Source of the DNA: Candidatus Latescibacterota bacterium
GTDB taxonomy: Bacteria > Krumholzibacteriota > Krumholzibacteriia > WVZY01
Direction: 5' to 3'
Assembly: GCA_011772205.1 (NCBI GenBank)
Contig: WVZY01000076.1
Span: forward strand, 69,092-114,566
Length of the DNA stretch: 45,475 bases
The notes beneath the pieces are model-generated. The model made no database searches. It worked only from the letters and a program-made list of their open reading frames with translations, and had not been told where the DNA came from. Positions within the stretch are counted from its first letter, which is position 1. Every line of letters begins with the position of its first letter. The translations under genes and the position numbers were made by a program. Shown here piece by piece: positions 15,144-23,882 of this stretch.

Positions 15144-18014
15144 TCAGTCATTCCAGTGGAGGATGGCGTTATACACAAAGGCGAAATTTGCATGGGTCAT
15201 GTAGCGGTGAAGAGGATTGAAACTGAAGAGAATCACCCGCCCGTTGCCCGTGGGTATGTCGAGGATCGCCGGCTGCCCGTCGAGGTGTTTTTCTCCTTTC
15301 ACGATTCCGCTCACACAAAGCGGCTCTTCTGGCTTTACTTTTTTCTCTCGATTCTCTTCTTCTCCTTCATCCGCACCCCCCATGTCTTCCTCTTCGGATG
15401 TGTCTTCGTCCTCTTTCTGAATCTTTGTTCCATATTGGAGTGCCGTTAAGTGTTTGTATTTTTTGGAGACGGTCAGCAGTGGACTCGAACCGCGGAACAC
15501 AGTGGTGACGGTATCGTAACCGCACACGATGTGGCTCTTTGGATTTGTCACTCGAACTCGTATCAGCGATCCTGGATTCATGAAATCCTTTGGTGACACT
15601 CTATCCACGTGGCGGACGAGACCCATTTCAACCGGGATCAGGCTGCCATAGCCCAATGTCACCAGCGTTCCGCCGGAATGGATGAACTTTTCGAGATTGA
15701 CGAGCCCAACGAATCCCATGCCCCCCGTCATATCAGGCGTCTGATCGATCTCCCCGATGTTGCCGAACTTCGCCGAGGATTCATAAGGAAGCGGGCTCCA
15801 TTTGGTATCGACGCCGTGGACAAGCCGTTTCGGTTTGAAAAATCCTCCCAAATTTGGGATGAGAATCACCTCATAGAGTGCCCGCAGGTTTCCTTCTCTG
15901 AGATCGTCCTTGTCGATCAGTGTATAGGGGATGCCCGCCCTATCGAGGGTGTATCGAACCCATCCGGAATCCTGCGTATAGGTCCAAGTGTGAAAAACGG
16001 CGATTCTGGGAATATCTAAAGAATGCATGGGGACATCCGGGACACGGCGGGATGAGTAAACATCGAGCGATAGGGAATCGGCGACTCGCCCCACCGCCTC
16101 GTGGAGATCATCTTCTCGAGCTTCGGCGGTGATGATCCAGCTGCCCCTCGGGAAGAAACGCTTATCTACCGAAAAACTCGTTTCCGCCGCGAAGACGTCG
16201 AATCCCCTCAGGAGCAACCTCGCTTCCAGGAATTTCTGCGAGCGGGACGCTGGGATGAGATAGCAGGCGCTTTTTTTACCCGGTCGAGTGCCGGGGATAC
16301 GAATGGCTTCTTCTACGGGAGACATCGGCGCATCGAGGATTTGCTTTGTGTCGATTCTGCGCGCTTCGACACCGTAGAGAATCGGTAGCGTCCATGCGAC
16401 GTCGTCGTATGGTCTGTATTGTGCGTCTTCTGGGAAACGCTGTATTTCGAACAGGCTCTTGGCAAAATCCCGGTATGGCTGGTCCATTCGGACGACAAAG
16501 GAGCCTTTCGGGAATCTCTCGCCCTCGATAGTGACAGACGCTTCGAGCGCTTGCACCTCGATGCGCTGCATCAAGAAGTTGTTGATGAAGTAGGAAAGTT
16601 CGAATTTGTTCTGATTCTCTCTGGGGATTATCCAAGCGTAAGGTGCTTCGTTTAGACCGCGTTCGACCGCGTTGTTACCCTTTTTCCAGAAATTGAAAAG
16701 AAGGGTTTTGGCATTCTGAGCCGCGAAGTTCAAGGCGATGAGAATTCCCGTTTCCATGTAATTCGTGTTGTTCCTGAAGGCCCACTTGATCTTTTTTTCG
16801 GGAGGCAGAGGTCGGTACCACTCCCTCCGGGTTACCTTCCTCTCGGCGAAAGACTGCTCGAGTTTGCGCTCGAACGTGGAGGCGCCGGCGTTCCCGAATG
16901 TCTCGTAGAAGCGCCCAATGCTGTTATGGTTGTTTGCAAACCATAAAAGATAGCCGGGATACCATCCAGTATAGAAACCCCAGGTCCAAACACCGGGCAT
17001 TCCAAACTTCGTGAGCTCCGTTACTTCATAGATGGAGATCCACTGCCACTCGCTCGTAACGATCGGGTCCAGCGCTTCGTTGTAAGGACCTGTCCCAGAG
17101 GAGACATATAGAAGTGGAAGCGATTCATGAAGGTCGTGCATCACTTGAGGATGGTATTTGAAGAATGTGCGTACGAGGTTCCTCGATAGCGGTTGGGACA
17201 GCTGGATCCCATCCCGGTTGTTGTCATGGAAGATGTATTTCCCCCAATAGGGAGGGCCTTTCGGAGGCATATCTTCCCAATCGGTGTGGTCGACGGTGTA
17301 TTTGTAATACCAATCCACCACCCTCTCGCGCCCGTCCGTTTCGAGAACGGGAGTAATCATCGTAATCACATTCTCCCGGATTCGCTTTATAAGTGGACTC
17401 TCACCAGTGGCAAGTCGGTAGGCGAGTTCCATTAACATGTCCGGACTCCCCGTCTCGGTGGAATGCAAGCCGCCGGTCACGTAATAAAACGGCTTTGCCA
17501 GCTGAATGATGTCCTGGGCTTCCAGTTCATTCGTCGCCCTCGGATCGGCGAGCTGAGCCGTATAAGCAGCGTAGCGGTCCAGGTCGTTCAGCGTCCGCTC
17601 GTCCGCAACGAACACGACGATCATTTCTCTTCCCTCGTTGCTGCGGCCGATAGATGTTGTCGTTACTCGGGGCGATGAATTATCGAGCGCTTCCATATAG
17701 GCTTTGATGTCCCGGTAGTAAGTGAGCTTTTTGGGGGCTCCCACGATGTAGCCGAGAAACTCCCTGGGAGAGGGAACAGTAGGGTGATCGGGGAGCTGGG
17801 CGACGAGGGGTGATAGATACCGGGCGTCCGATGTGTATTGTCGGACCAGAGTGGAATACAGCGTGTCGACCCTCGGCTCGACGTAGTCCGGTGGAACCGT
17901 TCCGGCCTCGAGAAGGTGGGTGGATCCCACCATGAACACGCCTGCAACGAGTACCAGGGAGGTAATCCGGATGAAGATTTTGCTAGGATTCGTGGAGATA
18001 GGGAAGCGCTTCAT
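15144..18014 (-). CDS. Secreted M14-family zinc carboxypeptidase-like protein
   Basis: A 956-residue exported protein. Residues 14-38 form a signal peptide (hydrophobic core ITSLVLVAGVFMVGSTHLL, cleavage near LEAG). The M14 domain spans about 85-340: zinc ligands H184 and E187 in GGLHSTETGSP, and a third histidine at H293 or H296 in VMHDLHES. Long downstream regions are of beta-rich, unassigned character. A glutamate-rich low-complexity stretch around 880-915 precedes a final 'HLDGQPAILDIPTGNGRVIL' segment resembling a glutamine-amidotransferase-like end domain found in large M14 peptidases. It probably degrades peptides in the periplasm or outside the cell. GGAG lies before the ATG. It stands alone, with no operon partner. 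Confidence 0.88.
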   Translation of the reverse strand: MKRFPISTNPSKIFIRITSLVLVAGVFMVGSTHLLEAGTVPPDYVEPRVDTLYSTLVRQYTSDARYLSPLVAQLPDHPTVPSPREFLGYIVGAPKKLTYYRDIKAYMEALDNSSPRVTTTSIGRSNEGREMIVVFVADERTLNDLDRYAAYTAQLADPRATNELEAQDIIQLAKPFYYVTGGLHSTETGSPDMLMELAYRLATGESPLIKRIRENVITMITPVLETDGRERVVDWYYKYTVDHTDWEDMPPKGPPYWGKYIFHDNNRDGIQLSQPLSRNLVRTFFKYHPQVMHDLHESLPLLYVSSGTGPYNEALDPIVTSEWQWISIYEVTELTKFGMPGVWTWGFYTGWYPGYLLWFANNHNSIGRFYETFGNAGASTFERKLEQSFAERKVTRREWYRPLPPEKKIKWAFRNNTNYMETGILIALNFAAQNAKTLLFNFWKKGNNAVERGLNEAPYAWIIPRENQNKFELSYFINNFLMQRIEVQALEASVTIEGERFPKGSFVVRMDQPYRDFAKSLFEIQRFPEDAQYRPYDDVAWTLPILYGVEARRIDTKQILDAPMSPVEEAIRIPGTRPGKKSACYLIPASRSQKFLEARLLLRGFDVFAAETSFSVDKRFFPRGSWIITAEAREDDLHEAVGRVADSLSLDVYSSRRVPDVPMHSLDIPRIAVFHTWTYTQDSGWVRYTLDRAGIPYTLIDKDDLREGNLRALYEVILIPNLGGFFKPKRLVHGVDTKWSPLPYESSAKFGNIGEIDQTPDMTGGMGFVGLVNLEKFIHSGGTLVTLGYGSLIPVEMGLVRHVDRVSPKDFMNPGSLIRVRVTNPKSHIVCGYDTVTTVFRGSSPLLTVSKKYKHLTALQYGTKIQKEDEDTSEEEDMGGADEGEEENREKKVKPEEPLCVSGIVKGEKHLDGQPAILDIPTGNGRVILFSFNPLHRYMTHANFAFVYNAILHWND

Positions 18015-18263
18015 TCACGCTCCTTTCGTTGGATGTGCTTTCGGACAGTCGGAAATCAGCCAATGACGCCTTTTTGAGAAGGTCCAAGGAGGCTGGTCGA
18101 TTCAACGCACAAGTATATGAAAAATATAAGATTTAATCAATGCTGGTGGTGCTGATTCCAGCCGCTGGCTGCGGAATTTTCGGGGGAAAACAAAAAAACG
18201 CTTTTTGCATAAAAAGTACTGGACATTTAGGGCCATGAATAGTAATTTAATGTCGACAGCCAC

Positions 18264-18454
18264 AGAAAGCGCCGGTATCGTGGATACCTCCCTTCCTGGA
18301 ATGAGTAGTTAATTCTACTCTTCTCCACTTCGTGCCCATGTGCCGAGTTACCTCCCTGGTTGGATGCGATGCCGGCGCGCTCCTTTATCGTCCCTTTCGA
18401 GAGGGATTTTTTTTGCTGAGAAATCGCTGGTATTGCGGATACTTTCCCTCCTGG
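18264..18454. repeat. Two copies of a diverged 36-base direct repeat
   Basis: 18264-18299 and 18419-18454 share the pattern AGAAA-CGC-GGTAT-G-GGATA--T-CC--CCTGG, with most differences being C/T or G/A changes. Starts are 155 bases apart with a terminator between them. The function is unknown. They may be remnants of a family of extragenic repeats or of a duplicated regulatory site. Confidence 0.5.
18391..18414 (+). terminator. Rho-independent terminator in the gap
   Basis: TCCCTT-TCGA-GAGGGA: a 6-bp stem with a 4-base loop, followed by eight T (18407-18414). It is oriented to end plus-strand transcription, yet no annotated plus-strand gene precedes it. The upstream transcript, if any, would be a small RNA beginning inside 18015-18390. 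Confidence 0.6.
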
Positions 18455-18601
18455 CGCGGTTCTTTTTGGGCATTGTGAAATCTCCTTATCCGTATCTCCT
18501 CTCATGCTCGATGTCCAAGGATCTATCCGTTCATCCGGGAGATGATCGTATCGATCAATGCGCATAAGGGTACGATTGCATAGGAACGTGCGAAAATGGC
18601 G

Positions 18602-18629
18602 TTGATTTCGGTTTGGATTGTGCTAAGAT
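18602..18629 (+). promoter_or_regulatory. Promoter-like element with extended -10
   Basis: TTGATT at 18602-18607 and TAAGAT at 18624-18629 with a 16-base spacer; TGC directly before the -10 makes an extended -10. Transcription from here would give a leader of about 350 bases, including the hairpin at 18819-18921, before the PEBP-family lipoprotein gene. Confidence 0.4.
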
Positions 18630-18818
18630 AGATACAAGGAAGGACGACCCTCGGTGGCGTTGCATAGAGTGATTGGAGCGGATGAAGGTCCGCCATTGTT
18701 CAATCGTCATATTTTCAGAGAAAGTCCTCGGGCAGATGGCTTGCGGGGCTTTCCAAGAGATTAATATCAGCATCGGTTGAAAGCTAACAGCAGATTCTCC
18801 GCAACCGACGCTTGTGAT

Positions 18819-18921
18819 TGAAAGCCCTTCTTGGGTGTTCGCCGTTTAGTAGCCACTGCATCTTGGATCGCTGTCTCTCCCCGCAGCATCCATTTGCTCG
18901 GCGATGCCTGAAGGGCTTTCA
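18819..18921. promoter_or_regulatory. Nested 103-nt hairpin upstream of the PEBP-family lipoprotein gene
   Basis: Coaxial helices read directly: TGAAAGCCCTTC (18819-18830) with GAAGGGCTTTCA (18910-18921), 12 bp perfect; TCGCCG (18839-18844) with CGGCGA (18899-18904); GCA (18858-18860) with TGC (18895-18897); and TGGAT-c-GCTG (18864-18873) with CAGCATCCA (18884-18892), 9 bp with one bulge. This makes about 30 pairs around a pyrimidine-rich loop. TTTT follows on the plus strand. On that strand it would be part of the leader of the gene at 18988, about 67 bases before its start. It may be an RNA regulator, an RNA gene on either strand, or a DNA palindrome. Confidence 0.45.
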
Positions 18922-18987
18922 TTTTGCTGATCCTCAAGAGATCCATCCGAGGGAAGAACATCAAAGAAGGGTCCAGGAGGAAGAGAG

Positions 18988-19539
18988 ATGAAAATGGTTC
19001 TCCTTTTCTTGACCGTTTTATGCACTGGTATTTCGTGCAAGGACAGCGCTGAAACAGCGCAGAAAGAGGAGGCTCCAACAATGGAGATCAAGCTAGAAAG
19101 TGCCGCATTCGAGCACGGTGGCATGATTCCATCCAAATATACCTGTGATGGTGCGGATGTCTCACCTCCGCTCGTTTGGTCGGGTCTGCCCGAAGGCACG
19201 AAAAGCGTGGCGCTGATATGCGACGATCCGGATGCTCCGATGGGGACCTGGGTGCACTGGGTGATCTATAACATTCCCCCCGACACGACCTCACTCGATG
19301 AAGGGATCCCCAGCAAAGAGAACATCGAGCTCGGCGCGCGCCAGGGGAAGAACGATTTCAGAAAAATCGGGTATGGTGGCCCATGCCCTCCCGGAGGGAC
19401 CCATCGGTATTTCTTCAAGTTGTATGCCCTCGATACGGTCCTCGATCTAGAGCCGGGCGCCACGAAAAGAGAACTGCTGAAGAGCATGGAAGGCCACATC
19501 TCAGCTCAAGGGGAGCTGATGGGCCGGTACAAGCGCTGA
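18988..19539 (+). CDS. YbhB/YbcL (PEBP-like) family lipoprotein
   Basis: 183 residues with a lipoprotein signal peptide (MVLLFLTVLCTGISC; lipidated cysteine at 17), then a complete phosphatidylethanolamine-binding-protein-like domain. Typical segments are IPSKYTCDGADVSPPLVW, CDDPDAPMGTWVHWVIYN, YGGPCPPGGTHRYFFKLYAL and a final HISAQGELMGRYKR. The conserved DPDAP and GxHR motifs that line the anion pocket are intact. The role of the bacterial family is not settled. AGGAGGAAGAGAG lies just before the ATG. It is probably transcribed alone behind a long structured leader. Confidence 0.9.
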   Translation: MKMVLLFLTVLCTGISCKDSAETAQKEEAPTMEIKLESAAFEHGGMIPSKYTCDGADVSPPLVWSGLPEGTKSVALICDDPDAPMGTWVHWVIYNIPPDTTSLDEGIPSKENIELGARQGKNDFRKIGYGGPCPPGGTHRYFFKLYALDTVLDLEPGATKRELLKSMEGHISAQGELMGRYKR

Positions 19540-19772
19540 GCCCCAAATTCGGCGGAATCCCGCGGTTGACCGTCTCCACGACGAGCCGATAACCCAGCTC
19601 GCGCATGATGGGTATTCCATCCTCTGCGCCCCGTCCATAGGTATCGGCTCTGCATGATTTATTGCGAAAGGGGCTTTACTGAAGCGCTTCAAATGTGTAT
19701 CATATTACAAGTTAAAGCGTTCCATCGCACCGGCGATCTTATCTGCAGAAATCAATCACTTTTTTGTCCAAA

Positions 19773-22055
19773 ATGGATAATATCAATGAGCATGCATCAG
19801 CGAAAATGGCATCCCTGCGGCCGGTGTTCCTGAGAGGCATCGGAAGAAAAGTTTTACTTTGGCTCACCTTTTTCTCTCTGGTTCCCCTTCTGGTTTCCAG
19901 CGTTCGGTCTTATCAGCATTATCGAGAGGCGATCAAAGTTGCGGTTCTCGAACATCTCACTTCCGTCGTCAACATGAAAAAGAACGCGGTGCTCAAGTTC
20001 ATCGAGTATAGCAAATTCACTGTGGAATCCATGGCTGAGGGAGATCAGCAGCTTTTCGATACGATAGCCCGAGCTGAAGGATATCCAAGGGATTCCGACG
20101 CTTATTATGAAGCATTCAACAATCTCAGCCCTCATCTTGCCGTGAAGAAGAGAGACAACAAGAACCTTCTGGAACTTTTTGTGATCAATCCTGATGGAAA
20201 GGAAGTCTGTTCATCCGATCCAGGGCATATGGATCATACATTCCTTGAGGGGACTTTCTTGGAAAAAGCGAAAGCTGGGACGACCGTTTTACCTGTGCGG
20301 GAGGAAAAAGATCTTGAGCGGGTGGCATTAATCGTGGCAACTCCGCTCATTGGCGACGAAGGGCGAGTGCTCGGCATTCTCGGCCTGAAGATCAACGTGA
20401 AGGAGCTCCAGAGTATCGTCGGCGATAGGACGGGCATGAGGGAAACTGGACAGTCCTATCTCGTGAACAGCTCTGGTCAAGTCATCGCTGGCGCGCTTGG
20501 CGTGGGTGAGGGAAGTGCAGGTCAATTCCGAAGATCGGATAATGTCGCCCAATGTCTCTCCGGGCTGAATGTGAGCGGGATATACCAGAACCATGAGGGT
20601 GTCGACGTAGTTGGAGCCTGCCGCTGGATCCCGGATTTGGGATGGGGACTCCTGGCAGAAATCGAAGCTGAGGAAGCTTTTGCGCCGGCTGCACTTATGA
20701 GAGATCGAACGATCCTTCTCGCAATGGTTATCTATGCCGCCGCCTTGCTGGCTGCATTCATCATTACGCATGGCATCGTTGGACCGCTCAATGTCCTATT
20801 GCGGGCGGCACGCCGAATGGGGAAGGGTGCGTTCGACGAGGGGATCGATATCCTATTGAAGGATGAGTTCGGGGAGCTTGCCGTAGAGTTCAATGCAATG
20901 GCGAAAAATCTCAAGCGCTCCAGGGAGGAATGCGAAAAATGGAATCTAACGCTCGCCGAAGAAGTTGAAAAACGCACACAAGAACTCAATAGTAGCGAAG
21001 AGCGGTACCTGAACCTTATCGAGTCTTCTGTCGATGCGATCATCGTATCGGATCTTCATGGCGTGGTGACGCTTTTCAACAGGGGTGCTGAGGAGATCCT
21101 GGGATATGAGGCGGAGGAAGTTTTGGGAAAACGCTTCCACGATTACTACGCGGGGGGCGTTGAAGAAGCGGCGAAGTTCACAAAGCTCCTCTACGAAAAG
21201 GAGCGGGTCCAGAACTATGAGGTTCTCCTTAAAACGAAAAATAGGGGCGTGATAACTCTTAGTGTGTCTTCTTCTCTGCTGAAGGATCGGCAGGGCAATT
21301 ACAGTGGAATACTGGGTGTTGGAAAGGACATGACGGCCAGACGGGAGCTGCAAAAACAGCTCATGCAGGCGGAGAGACTCGCAACGATTGGCAGGATGTC
21401 CTCCCAGGTTGCCCACGAAATTCGGAATCCACTTTCGAGCATCAGCCTTCATGTTGAACTACTCGAGGAAGAAATCCTAGAGCGTATGCAGATAAGAGGG
21501 CAGGAGGTAGCAGAAATCCTGAATGCAATCCATCGGGAGATCAAGCGTCTGTATGAGATCACCGAAGATTACCTGCAGTTTGCTCGTCTGCCAAAACCGG
21601 AACTCGAAGTCGGTGATGTGAACGGTGTTTTCGCCGCCTTACTCGATTTCTATTCGGAGGAGCTCGCTTCGAGAAACCTAACGGTCAGGAAAGACTTCGC
21701 TTCGGGGAAGCTTGCCGCTCTCGTGGATGAGAGCCAGCTGAGGCGTGCGATACTGAATCTTCTCAAGAATGCAGCCGATGCCAGCAACCCCGGAGGAGAG
21801 ATCCAGGTGAAAACAGAGAACAACGACGGCCATGTAGAAATTGTTGTTTGCGACTCCGGAGGCGGAATCTCGGAGGCGGATATGGATAAAATCTTCGAGC
21901 CTTTCTATAGCACCAAGGAGATGGGAACTGGCTTGGGACTTCCGCTGACCGAGCAGATCGTACGCGAGCATCACGGCACTATTCATTGTGAAAGCAAGCT
22001 GGGGGAGGGATCACGATTCGTAATCTCGCTTCCGCAATACATAGAACGACAGTAG
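19773..22055 (+). CDS. Membrane sensor histidine kinase with Cache, HAMP and PAS domains
   Basis: About 760 residues from the ATG at 19773; a TTG three codons earlier is also possible, and neither has a good ribosome site. Order of parts: membrane helix about 25-45 (VLLWLTFFSLVPLLVSS); extracytoplasmic double-Cache-like sensor about 46-310, with the typical VSVGxVxATPLxGxxGxVLGIL-like stretch; second membrane helix about 312-335; HAMP; a coiled coil; PAS about 410-530; HisKA with phospho-acceptor H548 in SSQVAHEIRNPLSS; and HATPase with NLLKNAADAS, DSGGGI and GTGLGLPLTEQI. The kinase is of the class that partners NtrC-family regulators, and such a gene follows 45 bases downstream. The ligand of the Cache domain is not evident. 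Confidence 0.93.
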   Translation: MDNINEHASAKMASLRPVFLRGIGRKVLLWLTFFSLVPLLVSSVRSYQHYREAIKVAVLEHLTSVVNMKKNAVLKFIEYSKFTVESMAEGDQQLFDTIARAEGYPRDSDAYYEAFNNLSPHLAVKKRDNKNLLELFVINPDGKEVCSSDPGHMDHTFLEGTFLEKAKAGTTVLPVREEKDLERVALIVATPLIGDEGRVLGILGLKINVKELQSIVGDRTGMRETGQSYLVNSSGQVIAGALGVGEGSAGQFRRSDNVAQCLSGLNVSGIYQNHEGVDVVGACRWIPDLGWGLLAEIEAEEAFAPAALMRDRTILLAMVIYAAALLAAFIITHGIVGPLNVLLRAARRMGKGAFDEGIDILLKDEFGELAVEFNAMAKNLKRSREECEKWNLTLAEEVEKRTQELNSSEERYLNLIESSVDAIIVSDLHGVVTLFNRGAEEILGYEAEEVLGKRFHDYYAGGVEEAAKFTKLLYEKERVQNYEVLLKTKNRGVITLSVSSSLLKDRQGNYSGILGVGKDMTARRELQKQLMQAERLATIGRMSSQVAHEIRNPLSSISLHVELLEEEILERMQIRGQEVAEILNAIHREIKRLYEITEDYLQFARLPKPELEVGDVNGVFAALLDFYSEELASRNLTVRKDFASGKLAALVDESQLRRAILNLLKNAADASNPGGEIQVKTENNDGHVEIVVCDSGGGISEADMDKIFEPFYSTKEMGTGLGLPLTEQIVREHHGTIHCESKLGEGSRFVISLPQYIERQ

Positions 22056-22100
22056 AAGTTTCTTTGCACGTGGCCGGCACCTCCGTGGGCCTGGAGGAGA

Positions 22101-23453
22101 ATGGAATTGCAGCAGAAGTCGATCCTTGTTGTAGACGATGAAAAGGGAATACGGGATACCCTGGAAAAATCCCTGAAAAAAGAGAACTATAATGTCCTTC
22201 TCGCAAAGGATGGTCACGAGGGTCTCGATATTATCAATCATGATTCTGTCGATGTTGTTCTCACCGATCTGAAAATGCCGAGCCTCGATGGCATCACCTT
22301 CCTCAAAGCCGTAAAACAAATCGATCCGGATATCGAGGTCGTCGTAATGACGGGGTATGGCACCATCGATTCCGCGGTCGAGTCCCTGAAGGCCGGCGCA
22401 TACGATTTCATTCAGAAACCTTTCAAAAAAATTACGATCATGCGGGCTGTCAGGAAGGCTGTCGAGAAACAATCGCTCATTACTGAAAACAAGTACTTGA
22501 AGCGCAAATTAGAAGAGCTTTATGGTTTCAAGAATATTATCGGCCAAAGTCAGGGCATCAGGAAAATCATCGAGATAATCCAGCAGGTAGCCCCGTCCCA
22601 TGCTGCTGTTCTTATTCAAGGGGAAAGCGGAACCGGTAAAGAAGTTATCGCGCATGCAATCCATTATTCCGGAGAACGTAGACAGAAACCCTTCATTAAG
22701 GTCAGTTGCGCGGCTATCCCCGAAACGCTTCTCGAAGCAGAAATATTCGGCTATGAAAGAGGAGCTTTTACTGGCGCCGTTGCGCAAAAGCGTGGGCGGT
22801 TCGAACTGGCGCACGGCGGTTCGCTGTTTCTCGATGAAATCGGCGAGGTGAGCCCTTTTATACAAGTAAAGCTGCTTCGAGTACTGCAATCCGGAGAGTT
22901 CGAAAGGCTGGGTGGTACCGAAACATTAAAGTCGAATGTTCGCCTGATCGCAGCGACCAACGCTAATCTTCAGGAGTTGATTGCCCAGAAGAAGTTCCGC
23001 GAAGACCTTTATTACCGGTTGAATGTCATCAACATCAATATTCCACCGCTTCGTGAACGAAAGGAGGATATTCCTCTTCTTGTCGCCCATTTCACCGACT
23101 TTTTTTGCAAGCAGAACAAGAAGCCAATTAAAGGTATTTCCGAGGGTGCAATGGAATTGCTCAAGGCTCATTACTGGCCGGGAAATATCCGCGAGCTGGA
23201 AAATGCAATCGCTCGGGCAGTGGTGCTCACGAAAAATGATGTGCTCCAGCCGGAGGATTTTCCGATTGCAATCACAAAGAAAGAAGATCCCAGGTCGTTC
23301 GTTGAAATTCCTTTCGGAATGGGTATGGAAGACATCGAGAAGCTCGTCATCCGTGAGACCTTGAAGCGCACGAGAGGCGATAAGAATATGGCGGCCAAGT
23401 TGCTGGGGATAGCGTCCAGAACGATCTATCGGAAGCTGAAAAACGATAAGTAA
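22101..23453 (+). CDS. NtrC-family sigma-54-dependent response regulator
   Basis: A 450-residue activator with three standard parts. The receiver domain is residues 5-120 (D12, D13, phosphorylated D56 in LTDLKMPS, K in QKPF). The AAA+ sigma-54 interaction domain is about 140-380 (Walker A GESGTGKE near 173; the sigma-54 loop GAFTGA near 220; Walker B LFLDEIGE). The C-terminal Fis-type helix-turn-helix reads NMAAKLLGIASRTIYRKLK. It should be phosphorylated by the kinase encoded just upstream and activate sigma-54 promoters. A candidate sigma-54 promoter lies about 270 bases downstream of it, ahead of the Rrf2 gene. A ribosome site GGAGGA precedes the ATG. Confidence 0.95.
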   Translation: MELQQKSILVVDDEKGIRDTLEKSLKKENYNVLLAKDGHEGLDIINHDSVDVVLTDLKMPSLDGITFLKAVKQIDPDIEVVVMTGYGTIDSAVESLKAGAYDFIQKPFKKITIMRAVRKAVEKQSLITENKYLKRKLEELYGFKNIIGQSQGIRKIIEIIQQVAPSHAAVLIQGESGTGKEVIAHAIHYSGERRQKPFIKVSCAAIPETLLEAEIFGYERGAFTGAVAQKRGRFELAHGGSLFLDEIGEVSPFIQVKLLRVLQSGEFERLGGTETLKSNVRLIAATNANLQELIAQKKFREDLYYRLNVININIPPLRERKEDIPLLVAHFTDFFCKQNKKPIKGISEGAMELLKAHYWPGNIRELENAIARAVVLTKNDVLQPEDFPIAITKKEDPRSFVEIPFGMGMEDIEKLVIRETLKRTRGDKNMAAKLLGIASRTIYRKLKNDK

Positions 23454-23882
23454 TATTATAATAATTGTGATAAATTAATTGACAATCTGACAAATTCTTT
23501 AAGCCTTTTTATTTAAATTAAATCCATACTTTTGGGGGATTGAGACGCCGATTTCACTCTGTCATGAGTTGAATATTTGTCTAAGAAGATGGATCTCAAA
23601 CCCGCTCAGGCACATCGTAAGCCCGAGGGGACGGGAGTGAAAACAAGATAACTAATTACATTTGAACGTCTTACGAAATCCAGAATCAGCCAATTTTTGC
23701 ATCTGAGAAAACAGTCGTTGGCACGACTCTTTCTGTTGTGTAATTTACAATTAGTCTTCAGCCTTTTCGGCTCTTGATTGCGGGGGAGTGATACACCCCT
23801 TATTTACGCCTTTGCAGGTTTTAAGAGACCGCAAAAAGAGGCACCGAAACGGCCGGACCCGGCGACTGAAAGCGAGGTCACT
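23454..23882 (+). other. Intergenic region with the Rrf2 gene leader
   Basis: 429 bases, strongly AT-rich at the start (to about 23530). A TTGACA at 23479 has no matching -10. The best element is the sigma-54-like site at 23719-23735. A frame in phase with the Rrf2 gene stays open from 23778, but its content does not resemble the family and it is best read as leader. Confidence 0.55.
23719..23735 (+). promoter_or_regulatory. Candidate sigma-54 (-24/-12) promoter upstream of the Rrf2 gene
   Basis: TTGGCACGACTCTTTCT compares with the sigma-54 consensus TTGGCACG-N4-TTGCW. The -24 half is a perfect 8 of 8, spacing is right, and the -12 half is TTTCT instead of TTGCT. Transcription would begin near 23746, about 137 bases before the Rrf2 start. 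The neighbouring NtrC-family activator makes the site more credible, but the missing G at -12 is a real weakness. Confidence 0.45.

Larger units (their letters stand above)
18015..18987. other. Long gene-free region with repeats, a terminator and a structured leader
   Basis: About 970 bases with no convincing gene. It contains two copies of a 36-base diverged direct repeat (18264, 18419), a plus-strand terminator (18391-18414), a promoter-like element (18602-18629) and a nested hairpin (18819-18921); each is listed. Short minus-strand frames across 18555-19081 show no family features and no ribosome sites. Confidence 0.6.

Noticed and set aside
18717-18745. A stretch (AGAGAAAGTCCTCGGGC) that resembles the conserved core of RNase P RNA
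   Set aside because: Only one of the several conserved RNase P blocks is approximated and the partner block is missing, so the likeness is probably chance.
18555-19081. Short minus-strand frames upstream of the PEBP-family gene
   Set aside because: One overlaps the real gene and its signal peptide; none has family character; the palindromic hairpin explains part of the openness.
19554-19690. A minus-strand fragment reading GIPIMRELGYRLVVETVN followed by RGIPPNLG
   Set aside because: It looks protein-like and could be a gene remnant, but it is too short, has no recognised family, and sits between two plus-strand genes without start signals.
23479-23510. TTGACA at 23479 as a sigma-70 promoter for the Rrf2 gene
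   Set aside because: No acceptable -10 hexamer at 16-18 bases; the sigma-54-like site downstream is the better candidate.
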